Origin: Tubiluchus corallicola
Taxonomy: Eukaryota; Priapulida; Priapulimorpha; Priapulimorphida; Tubiluchidae
Direction: 5' to 3'
Length of the DNA stretch: 64,000 nt
Assembly (NCBI GenBank): GCA_030141605.1
Contig: JAQGDQ010000723.1
Span: 1 to 64,000 of the forward strand
In this document: positions 24,501 through 33,292 of the stretch, piece by piece
Layout of the letters: each line of letters begins with the position of its first letter
How positions within the stretch are numbered: position 1 is the stretch's first letter
Notes under the pieces: model-generated
Database searches by the model: none
Told to the model about the DNA's origin: nothing
Seen by the model: only the letters and a program-made list of their open reading frames with translations
Translations under genes and position numbers: made by a program

Positions 24501-25019
24501 GCTAGTGAAAAATGTTGTAAGTTTTGCCTACACCAGCATTATACTCATACAAGAATCAGTGGAAATTACCAATTAAAAATTTGTTCTTTTTAGCTAGGCA
24601 AATGGTAGTCTGTGTGCGGGTAGGGCATTTAACCATGTTCACAGTCTGTCAATGAAAACAACACCAATGAAGCTGTCATCGCAAAACCTGGCACAGGGAC
24701 AGGTATGGACAACGCCCGGCAACCTATTGCTTTTGGTTCAAAAGTTCAAAGGTCGAGATCATTGGGTCAAAGAATGTCAAAATAAATGTTTGCCCATAGT
24801 GACTTCATGTGCGGTGTGGGTCTGCACTGCTAGTGAGTGCCCTCTAGTTCAAGAAAGAGAGGAATTTGATTAAAATTAAAGGTTTTGACAATTGAGTTAG
24901 TAACAAAAAAAAGTTTAAAGTACCCTTTCTCTTTCTTTTAATGCTAGTCGCAACTTCTGTTTGTTGATGCGCTTTTGAAGATTAACTGGAACAGTAATAA
25001 CTGCACGTGGAGAAGCCAT
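9557..25019 (-). CDS. DDX28: DDX28-like mitochondrial DEAD-box RNA helicase, complete (12 exons, 531 aa)
   Basis: Exons in transcript order: 25019-24924, 24215-24039, 22144-22022, 21849-21792, 21469-21333, 18543-18390, 17416-17310, 15688-15575, 13464-13216, 12236-12144, 11537-11385 and 9691-9557 (stop 9559-9557). All have GT-AG borders and the phases close. Visible motifs: Q motif ending PTVIQ (128-132), motif I AAETGSGKT (148-156), Ia PGREL, Ib ATPG, II DEAD (262-265), III GAT (306-308), IV VIVFCNS (371-377), [10 protein letters not shown] (425-433) and [10 protein letters not shown] (454-461). Motif III as GAT instead of SAT, the [10 protein letters not shown] segment and the total length (vertebrate DDX28 is about 540 aa) point to DDX28. 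That RNA-dependent ATPase acts in mitochondrial large-subunit ribosome assembly. The end of exon 8 could be GAG|GTGGGG (15575) or six bases later (GGG|GTAATT, 15569); family spacing favours the first. The N-terminus is basic (RKR-rich), which suits mitochondrial import. Confidence 0.93.
9757..10045 (+). repeat. GTT/GCT-rich low-complexity tract in the last DDX28-like intron
   Basis: Imperfect TTG, CTG and ATTG triplets run for about 290 bp. Reading frames are open in several phases on both strands (poly-Asn/Ser, Thr, Val or Leu), which is expected of triplet repeats. It lies just upstream of the last exon's acceptor in the transcript sense. Confidence 0.85.
10189..10548. mobile_element. MITE rich in GAATTCGAA, copy 1 of 3
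   Basis: It starts GGGTGAGCATTC and ends GATGCTCAACCC. The terminal regions are rich in AATTCAAATCGAATTCG, and the centre has CTGCAGTAAAACCACTATTAG. Copies at 39485-39876 and about 54478-54840 share the termini and centre. It lies in an intron of the DDX28-like gene. Confidence 0.7.
10637..11000. mobile_element. Possible hAT-like MITE
   Basis: AGTGGCGTAG near 10637 and GGCTACACCCCTGC near 10985 have the look of hAT termini (the inverse of the right end is GCAGGGGTGTAGCC). The terminal match is imperfect and no clean 8-bp duplication was found. Confidence 0.3.
13577..15419 (-). repeat. 47-bp minisatellite, about 39 copies, in a DDX28-like intron
   Basis: On the + strand each unit reads GAGTGTGAGTCCACTCTC, then TCTGACCTGCGCAAAACAAC and CAAGGCTAA. 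Because 47 is not a multiple of three and no phase contains a stop, all three - strand frames stay open for hundreds of bases; this is not a gene. It lies between exons 8 (ends 15575) and 9 (starts 13464). Read in the gene's direction, each unit contains GGTTGTTTTGCGCAG|GTCAG, which resembles a 3' splice site. Confidence 0.95.
16575..17250. mobile_element. DNA element with TGTGTGCTT termini, copy 1
   Basis: It starts TGTGTGCTTCCATACCGAA followed by ACCGTCCATAAGTCGG. It ends with the inverse arrangement, CCAACTTATGAACGATTTTG and CAAACACACA. A second copy at 20667-21314 matches along its length, including the TTGGTATCAAAATGATCCT core. It lies in a DDX28-like intron and has no coding frame. Confidence 0.75.
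17626..18295. mobile_element. DNA element with TTAAAGGACAA termini, copy 1
   Basis: It begins TTAAAGGACAAAACA and ends TTCTTGTGCTTTAA. Internal sequence such as ACTTATGTAACTAGAAAAG and GTGCACCACTCAC is shared with 59842-60502 and partly with 58370-58840. It lies in a DDX28-like intron and has no coding frame. Confidence 0.75.
18669..19225. mobile_element. MITE with TTAAAGGAAAAC termini, copy 1
   Basis: It starts TTAAAGGAAAACACGACAAT and ends ATCGTCCGGTCTTTCTTTAA. The interior (GTTTGTTTCATGACGTAATA, AAACTGTGGTTAGTTTCTGA) matches the copy at 22188-22722 in the opposite orientation. It lies just upstream of exon 6 in the transcript sense. Confidence 0.7.
20667..21314. mobile_element. DNA element with TGTGTGCTT termini, copy 2
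   Basis: It starts TGTGTGCTTGCAAACC, then CCGTCCATAAGTCGG, and ends CCGACTTATGGGCAATTTT, then CAAGCACACA, giving an inverted repeat of about 35 bp with gaps. It ends 18 bp before exon 5 of the DDX28-like gene (21333), so it forms nearly the first part of that intron. Confidence 0.8.
22188..22722. mobile_element. MITE with TTAAAGGAAAAC termini, copy 2 (opposite orientation)
   Basis: It starts TTAGAGGAAAACTGGACGAC and ends ACAATTGTCCGGTTTTCCTT then TAA. It shares CTAACCACAGTTTATGCAAT and AAGGTGCCATTGCCAGTCTT with the inverse of copy 1. It lies in intron 2 of the DDX28-like gene. Confidence 0.7.
23511..24031. mobile_element. DNA element inserted seven bases inside an intron
   Basis: Left end TACCGTATTTATTCGAGTAT, right end ATACTCGAATAGATACGGTA, flanked by TA. 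The right edge stops directly beside GTAAGTG, the donor of exon 2 of the DDX28-like gene (exon ends 24039). The donor hexamer is intact. TA flanks fit a Tc1/mariner-type insertion. No transposase frame is seen. Confidence 0.8.
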
Positions 25020-25099
25020 TTCTTACTGAAAAAAAAACAAAAATACGTAAATGGATTCATGAAGCTACTATAATCTTTTTTTACAAATTATAGGAGTAC

Positions 25100-25812
25100 A
25101 ATAAGACCTTGCTTAGCAACACTAATACCTTCCAACAAATGTGTACTAAAGGGAAATGTCGTTATATGAAACGATTCCATCTACAGAAAACAATGTAAAA
25201 GCATTCAGTTGCATTCCCCAAGCAAAATTCAACAATGCTTCGCTGACATAAAAAGTGATCACGAAGTTGTACTGTAGGACAAAAATAAACAATTCATGGC
25301 TATGGAAGGCTCTCATTTTCATTGTATGACAAAAAATAATAATGTATGTGTCATAAATCAAAAAGTTTAACTTCCGCTTATTTTTAAGTAAAGTTTTTGG
25401 TGAATAACTAAATTTAAAAGCTTCATGCAAATGTTTAATGTTAGAGATCTCTCTTTAGCACTCCTGAGAAATATATCAAGTGTTCTTTCTTCAAATGCAA
25501 ATAAGATGAATGCAACAATATTTAACCCAGCCATGTAAAGCGAAAACTCTTTATATAAGAGGAACTCTATCTCTACATGGGAAAGTACTGGCAATTACCG
25601 TGTGGCCAGCAATGAATCATCACTGCCTGCTCAGTTGGGCAAACTTTTACCACAATTTATTGTAACAGGACTAATTCATGATGTGTAAGGGCAGCAAACA
25701 AACTTTCGGGGCTTAAAAAGCCAAAAAAATCCTCAACATCATAAAACATGCACCGTAAAGTGAATAAATCTGTCAAAAGATCAACATCGTTAAGCAAGAA
25801 CTTACTGTAGTT
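25100..25812. mobile_element. Inverted-repeat DNA element upstream of the DDX28-like gene
   Basis: ATAAGACCTTGCTTAGCAAC on the left and CGTTAAGCAAGAACTTACTG on the right are the same family as 85-527. Its left edge is about 80 bp from the DDX28-like start codon (25019), so it lies in or next to the promoter and may supply the 5' UTR. Confidence 0.65.
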
Positions 25813-26614
25813 TAAAAAGGGCAACTTGGTACCTATTCTTTCATTGCCTCATCTCCTTGCGTAAGCCTAAAATTACAGAATGGTGTGAAAGCAGAACATT
25901 CATGCCCTTATCAGAGAGAAATAAAGAATTTGTTACTATGCGTAAGTGTGGACGATTGCACAGGACGTCTTTTTCAATCTAGAATTCTAGATATCAGTTT
26001 GCAGCGATTGTCCATTTTCTATAACCGCATGCATTTTAATACAGTGTGGGATTATGGTCTACGTGCTCCACGATTTCATAATTACTTGTAAGGAGCGAAG
26101 TAGACCACTAGCCGATATAGGGCAGTTGCGGTAGCCCAATAGTGGTTTTCCTGACTCTTTTAACTTTACATGGAGAATTTTGTCAAATTTTTAGCGAGTC
26201 TGTGAAAGTTTCTTCATTTTATTAAAAACTTTGCTGGAAGGCTGAGTTGCCGTCAGTATAGTGTCCAAAGACTTGCCCAGGTGTTTAACTCATGCCAGCA
26301 TGCAGGACGTAGGTACTGCTTGACGAACAGGTAGTGAAACGGATCAGCCCTCGGTAAAGTGAGACAAAAAAATGACACACCTTAACCAAAATTTAATGTT
26401 GGAACCCTTTCGCTTAACATAAAAAGTTGGCTCATTTCATCTTAAAAAGATTAATCTCAAAGCCAAATTTAACACTGCTCATTATACTAGCTCAGAATAA
26501 GACTTTATCAGATGTATAATAAATTATTCAATGTATATTGACATTTTTTTATATTATTTAGTATTTAATAATTTAATAATATTATTAATATTAAATAAAC
26601 AAGTCGCCTTCATA

Positions 26615-27200
26615 ACTCACCTTCGTGGTGAGTGAACCCTGATTTCTGTCTTTTGCGCCAATCTCTCAATAACTGAGTAGCCTGCTGATAAACAACCTTA
26701 TCCACTCTTCCTAATATACCAAACTGTTATTAAAATAAGATTTTTTTCGCACGAAGTTCTACATCAAGTTTATGATTAAAACTATTTACATTATTTGCGC
26801 TCACTAAAGATTCTGGTAACGAATTTCACATTATCACTCCAGCCTGTGAAAAATTCTACCGGTACCTTTCAGTATTCACCCTATGCTTGAACAATTTAAC
26901 ACTATGCCCAAGTGTAATGATTCTATTGAGTGTAAGAAACTGGTTTGCATTGATATCAGTAATCCCTTAAGAATCTTGAACATTTCAATAAGTCACCCCT
27001 TACGTCTTCTTGCAGAACTTCGATACAGGTCCAGTTTTTCCAGTTTGTGAGAGTATGTGAGTCCTTCAAGTCCTATGATCGTGCCCACAGCTCGTGCTTG
27101 TACCTGTTCAAGAGCACGACTCTCCTTGAGATAGTAAGGGTCCCATACCTGACTGATAATATATTCAAAATGAGAACGAACAAGAGTTTTGTACAATCGG
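26615..27200 (-). mobile_element. Degenerate non-LTR retrotransposon 3' end (CR1/L2-like reverse transcriptase)
   Basis: On the - strand 27196-26993 encodes VRSHFEYIISQVWDPYYLKE, then RALEQVQARA and LEGLTYSHKLEKLDLYRSS, the C-terminal reverse transcriptase region of CR1-like LINEs. Continuing, EMFKIL, NQFLTLNR, LGHSVKLFKH, NSLPESLVSANN and NSFNHKLD can be read across frameshifts and stops to about 26640. It is a dead 5'-truncated copy. Confidence 0.75.
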
Positions 27201-27949
27201 AGAATTAATTACAAAGGCAAGGGGTGCTGCCACTAAGGTTAGCTGGGCTCAATTCGTGACCTTTCTCTAGTGCCCTACTTGGGCAGCATCTACGGCGCGC
27301 CCTACTTGGGCTAGCTCAGGTACGGCATTTGCCCTACCGCGCCCCCTACTCTACATTACTATCTATCATAATTACTGTAGAACTGCGCCGATCTTCCTCT
27401 TAGGCTTGGCAAGGCAAAACAAATTTCAACCTGCGAAGATACTGACCTAGTGATTATGTTATCTCCTTTGCAAGTTCGCAACCAACGTGCATCTGCTAAC
27501 AATACGGTAGCTCTTTAGATTATCTGCTATTTTGGAAAATTTCGTAAAGGTTTTTCTCTTGCCAACTGTGGGCGTGAAATAAACAGAAAACAACAAATTC
27601 ATGGTTTGTTGGATGTGACAGACTTTGTGTAATTGTACGTCCACTTAATTTTAGTAATTATCATTATTATTGTACTTAAATAAATATACAATTCATACTC
27701 ATGCTTTTGAATTGTGCATTTTGTAGTCGAAACCAAATGTGGTATTTTGAATTTCTAAAATACTTTTACCAATTGTTAGGCGTGGTCGCCTTGTGCGAAC
27801 CTAAAACTGGAGAGATTCTGCTTTGAAACGTCTAGTGGTTTTTCTGTTAAACTCTTATAATACTGATAGCTAGGCTTATTTGAATAGAATGTCCATTTTA
27901 AAGCTTGTCAAAATCTTGCAAAGAGTATGTTTACGAATTTACTCACCTT

Positions 27950-28375
27950 CGCAACTAACCTTCTTTTTGAGTAAACCCTGGTTTCCGTCTCTTGCACCAA
28001 TCTCTCATCCACTGAGTAGCTAGCCAAGGAACAACCTTGTCCAGTTATTCGTTGTTGGTTTACTCTTCTCCTAATGTACCAAACTGGTATTAAAACAGAA
28101 CGTTTCTCGCACGGAGTCCTACATCAGATTTATGTTTAAAACTATTTACATTATTTGCTCTCACTAATGATTCTGGTAACGAGTTCCACAATATCACTTC
28201 AGCTTGTGAAAAACAATGCCGATACCTTTCAGTATTGATCCTATACTTGAATAATTTAACACTATGCCCACGTGTAATGCTCTATTGAGTGTAAAACATC
28301 TGGTTTGCATTGATGTCAGTAAATCCCTTAAGAATCTTGAACATTTCAGTAATTCTCCCCCTTACGGAAACATTA
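27950..28375 (-). mobile_element. Second degenerate CR1-like fragment
   Basis: It matches 26619-27000 at roughly three bases in four (CTCACTAATGATTCTGGTAA, CATTGATGTCAGTAAATCCC, AATCTTGAACATTTCA) and stops where the longer copy continues into the coding block. It has the same orientation as its neighbour. Confidence 0.7.
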
Positions 28376-28975
28376 ATTTTATTTTTGTTTAACGACAAAA
28401 GGAGCCAGCAAAACTGGTGTATATTTGGCTAATATTATTGCACTTATTATATATAAGTACTGAATATTGCTTCCTGTTACGCCTTATTACTAAATGTTAA
28501 TATTTCTTAATTTTATCTCCTAATATGTCTTTGCAGTAGAATCACATGACTTCTACTCCAACAATCACTAAAAATCGTTCTGCGATTGTAATGGAAACTT
28601 TCTATCAATAACATATATTGTTGGATGTTTTGGTAACAGTCTTTTTGATTAAATGAACTAGCGTTTATCACCAATCCTGTAGTGTATGCATTTTGTTTTG
28701 CATATGTTAAATGCAAACTGGTTGAATAGTCGAATTTAAACAGATAAATTACATATTACACATATTTGTGTGTTATTTATAATGATACGAATCTTCAAAA
28801 GTATGTTAACTATTGCATTTATTAACCTATTCTGGTTTAGTAGTATTTACTATGCAAAGCAATCCTCCCTTTTCTACATATTTTTTCTGCTTTTCAGACA
28901 TTTTGCAGCTGAACCTTGCAAATATTTTCCCGTTTCGATTTTTATTTCACTTCACTGCTACTGCTTTACCTAAAG

Positions 28976-30988
28976 ATGGCAAAACCACCACCAGCACAAT
29001 GGATGAATGCACCAGCCACAAAAATTCCTAATTGCCCTCCTGGTTTGGAATACCTGACTCAGATAGACCAGCTTCTAGTCCATCAACAAATTGAAATTCT
29101 TGAAGCCTTCACTGGCTTTGAAACTGTCAATAAGTATGCAGTCAAGAACAGCATGGGCCAGCAGATCTACTTTGCAGCCGAAGATACGGATTGTTGCACA
29201 CGTATGTGCTGCGGTCCTTGCCGAGCTTTTCAAATGAAGATCATGGATAACACGGGGAACGAAGTGCTGCATGTGCATCGTCCACTCCGTTGTGACAGTT
29301 GTTGGTGTCCTTGCTGTCTGCAAAAGTTGGAGGTTAGCGCACCCCCAGGGAATCTCATTGGTACCGTTGAGCAGGAATGGTCTATCCTGTTTCCTCGATA
29401 TCGCATCTGCAATGCATCGGGAGACACGATGCTACGTGTCCGAGGTCCACTTTGCACCTGGAGCTGTTGTGGAGATGTGGAATTTCAGATCACTTCGGCA
29501 GATAAGGATCATCAGGTTGGACGGCTGACCAAGCAATGGACAGGCCTAGTCAAAGAAACGTTTACGGATGCGGATAATTTCGGAGTGACCTTTCCTTTGG
29601 ATCTGGATGTCCACGTAAAGGCGTGTTTGCTGGCTCTGACTTTTCTCATTGATTTCATGTTTTTTGAGAAGAGTCAGAATAAGGAGACTGATGCTCCAGG
29701 TATGTTACACTAGTCATACATTTCTCTACTACATTTTGTTGCACAGAGACTCGCAGCAATGGCAGTGGATAACGGGTGTTTGGACAATCGGGTGATGTGG
29801 CTAATTTGTCATTATCTAATAACAAACAGAAATCATTGACAGCGATAAGCTAATCGAATTAGTGATTGCTGATTAGAAACAAATTCAACTGTGTCTATTC
29901 AATTCTACTATGATCAATGATCTGAAAACAATGACTCATTAATGACTCATTGTTTGATTGTCTCATTTTTTGATAAAATTCTGCTTACGGGGAATTACCT
30001 AAATTGACTCACACAAACTATGTAGTCAAAATTTGTCAGCCTATGTGAATAAATTATAATAAATGATGACATTATTACCAATGTTAATTTAAAAAGGGCA
30101 GTTTCTTAAGTGTGACGTGTAATCAATATTTATGAAATGGAATAAATGGCTTGTTGGTTAGACTCTGATTAAATGCAAAACAATGTGATAGTTTGTCCGT
30201 TAAATCGATTATGTTCAGCTTTTGACGCCATGTATATGTTTCACTAGACAACTCATTATCCGTTGCCATTGCTGCATTTAAGTATGAACACACCTTTAAT
30301 CACTTAGGTGTTACATGTAAGTAGGGAAATAGAATCACCTCTTTTAAATTATTCATTTTTGATTGAAAATGTTCTATTATCTATGAAATGTATATTAATC
30401 GTTATTGTGTACATGTGCATGTCTGTATTCTTCATCTATAAATATCTTTCGATACATACGACTTCAGATGTATTTTTCGAACTTACCATTTGCACTTTTT
30501 ATTGAATTTCCCTTGTTAATATAACGTCCAACAGTCCTTATACATAACATATAGATCTATACAGGTATTATACACGTTTCAAGTACAGTAATGTGTTAAG
30601 AGTGAGCAATATTTAAAAGAGCTTGCATATCTTTGATAATGATGTATTATAGTAACCTTCACTATGTGTCTTATCATAAGTAATAGATTTTGTGTATTAA
30701 TCATTAATTATGTAATATGTATTTTAGCTTTCGAATGATTAATTTACTCATATAAAAGCATGCAGTAGTATGTGTTTAGGTTTATTATAATGAATCGACA
30801 GCCAGTATTTTGACTGTAGTGCTATAAAACGTTACATATAGTGTAATATTTTCCCGATTTTTTGCCAGGAAACAAAGGTTTGACATGTGCATATTATTTT
30901 GTTACAATTATGAACGATATAATTTTGTATACAGTTTTCTAATCCTGTGTTAAATGTTGTAGAAACTCAGAAGGATCCGGACGCGTAA
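28976..30988 (+). CDS. PLSCR: Phospholipid scramblase (probable two coding exons, 249 aa)
   Basis: ATG at 28976 opens a frame through 29699, where CAG|GTATGT is a near-ideal donor. An acceptor (GTTGTAG, ending 30962) joins in phase to codons TQKDPDA and TAA at 30986-30988. Without splicing the protein ends GMLH at 29713 (245 aa). Scramblase hallmarks: CWCPCC palmitoylation cluster (109-114), HRPLRC, CSCCGD-like SCCGDVEF (163-170), the calcium-binding segment DADNFGVTFPLD (198-209), and a single C-terminal membrane helix ACLLALTFLIDFMFF (about 216-230). The family mediates calcium-dependent lipid movement and signalling at the plasma membrane. The N-terminal proline-rich region is short compared with vertebrate PLSCR1. 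Pyrimidine-rich sequence ending CTAAAG directly before ATG (or TTTTCAG at 28890-28900) could be an acceptor for a 5' UTR exon. Which of the paralogues it matches cannot be decided. Confidence 0.94.
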
Positions 30989-32987
30989 CAAGTTTATGTA
31001 TTTATAAGTGGTAAGGTGGGTGGATTGCTGCATTACTATGCGTGAAGCCTTGATTTAGCTATTTGAGTTCAAGTTATCAAAGGCCCCATACTGACTTGAT
31101 TTTGCAGTTACCTCAAATATGCTGAACACTAGATGCATCAGTTTAACATTGTTTTGATGATCAAACTGTGTTCATAACAAGACCACTGCCATTTCCTGTC
31201 TTGTTTGACATTTGTTGTTTGCTCGCTAGGTAGCAGCACAATAAATTTATCTCCCAATACATGTGATGTGTTAGTGGCAACTGAAGTGGGATATTTAGCA
31301 AAATCATTTGGATCTAGAATGTTTCGTGTATTTGAGGTTACACTGCATGCAGTTAAGCATGCTGCAGCCAGTTCATCTATATTGGTCTTGTGCCATAACC
31401 ACCTTAGACACTCGTTATATTTTAATATTTTGTTCAGTTTTTTTTCAGTTTCAGCTGACAAACATAGCTTTTGTATAAATAATTTGAATTTACCATTATT
31501 TTTGCTAGAAAATGTTAGCTATTTACAACGTTTTATTCAGTTGGCTTTGTTCGCTTGTAAAGTAGCTTTTGTATTTTGCAACTGTGACTATGATTACATT
31601 TGATGAATGATGACATTAGAGTTAGCAAAGAGTATTATGCTTAGTAAACTTCAAAGCTTGAGTAATGAGAAAATATTGGAAAGTGCGTCCCACTTTCAAT
31701 TTGTTAAGATATTTTCTCATTACTGAGTTGTTTGATATGAATTTTGTACTAATTTTGGCAGAACTGTGTTGTTTCCACGTCGATCTTTCTTCCGAGTTTG
31801 ATTTCTTGTTGATTTGGGAGGAGCGGGTTGACACAGCAAATTTTGATGGAGACGTAGCAGCTAGGCTATTGTTTTCAGCTGCATGATACACTGTAGATTT
31901 ACATCTGTGTCAGATAATGACTACTAACGAATAGAAATCTTTTTTCCTTTTTTCTTCAGATATAATGAGCTAAAAGTTGCATGTTCTGTGAGACTAGAAA
32001 TTGCTGGTTTCCCAAAACACTGTTTAAAAGATTTTCTCCTTACAAAATTCTTCTCAGTCGTTGATAAAAGTTGAAAAAAATGTTATTAGCAATTCGTGAC
32101 TCTCATTGACTCAAATACTCTATTTAAAAATGCATACAGAATCTCAATCTAAATTGACGAGATTTAACACGAATACCTTATCTTTTGTAGAAACTCATTT
32201 GATGCAAGTCTTGTTACATTCATCACTTGATATTGATCTTTGATCATTATATTGATCGTTCGATCACTGTTCAAGTTTGTCATGGCAATATATTTGTTTG
32301 AATCCGTTAATTGTATTTATTTAGCAATCGTATGCACTTTTAGCACTGTGCACTCAGTTCTCCATGTAAGTTTAAACTTCATTATTTTATAGTGGTGTTC
32401 GCTATCACTTTACCAATATTGATTATTGTGGACTTTCTAATCACTGTATTATTATCCATCTGCTTTATTATTAAATCGTATTGCAAATAAGCAAGGTATG
32501 AACTAATGAGTATGACCAATTATTTTTCTTTTTACTCTGTGGTTTTAATTCTATACTACAAAAGGGACGTCTCTTTAGAGTTCCCATATAAATCACCTTG
32601 GATTTTTCTATACTGTATGTGCATTTGAGTAAAACTTATACTCTATAATGAAAGAGTTGTAAAAAACAACATTGTTGCAGTCTTTCTGCTCATAACTGAT
32701 GACCAGTTTTACTCTACTTAAGCAGCTTTTGTCTAAAAAACGTATTTTTCTCACTTTTCTGCTATTCTTGTTTAAAGATGAAATCACTAATCACTAATAA
32801 TTTACACGCACTTGCATTGTAGCTGCTGAGTGTTTGTGATTCATTTTAATGCTCATGTAATGATGCTTTACATGTATCTAGTGCATCGCATGTGGAATGT
32901 AGCATTGCATATAGATGTACGTAACTGTAGCTTTGCATGCCAGGCCTAATGCCTAAGTAGACTCAGTGATGTATGCTTATTGCTGAC
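30989..32987. other. No gene recognised; scramblase downstream region
   Basis: AT-rich DNA. Open frames of 100-130 codons at 31138-31603 have no recognisable motif. A strong hairpin sits at 31659-31724. It may be scramblase 3' UTR or intergenic; I see nothing else. Confidence 0.5.
31659..31724. repeat. 66-bp near-perfect hairpin
   Basis: Arms AGTAATGAGAAAATAT and ATATTTTCTCATTACT are perfect inverses. Inside them GGAAAGTG and CCACTTTC also pair, leaving a small loop and bulge. It could be a minimal MITE or a structured RNA element. Confidence 0.75.
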
Positions 32988-32995
32988 AATATTTA

Positions 32996-33284
32996 CAGGG
33001 CCGTCTTAACAGCATCATAGACCCCCGGCAAAACAGTGCACTTGGGTGGCCTTAATACAACCATTCGCAGGTCTGAAAATGTAAATGTAAATAAATTAAA
33101 CATGTATGTATTGTGTTGATACTTCCAACAAAATCAGAATTTAAACATTAAAAAAACATTCTGTACGGCAAAGATTAATCAACACAAATGTATGAACAAT
33201 ATAACAAGAGCCTTGAAAAACACATAGATTAGCATATGAGGCCCCGGCAACTACCCATTGTGCCCGTGCGTTAAGACGGCCCTG
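32996..33284. mobile_element. hAT-type MITE with CAGGGCCGTCTTAAC termini
   Basis: The ends CAGGGCCGTCTTAAC and GTTAAGACGGCCCTG are perfect inverses. Flanks AATATTTA (32988-32995) and AATATGTA (33285-33292) form an 8-bp duplication with one mismatch, as expected of hAT insertion. Confidence 0.85.
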
Positions 33285-33292
33285 AATATGTA

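Noticed and set aside
28916-28975. In-frame extension of the scramblase upstream of ATG 28976
   Set aside because: The extra residues are hydrophobic and unlike the family, there is no ATG, and a pyrimidine-rich acceptor-like sequence occupies the segment.
31138-31603. Open frames of 107 and 132 codons on opposite strands
   Set aside because: No domain, no splice or start support, and AT-rich composition like the flanks; most likely chance.
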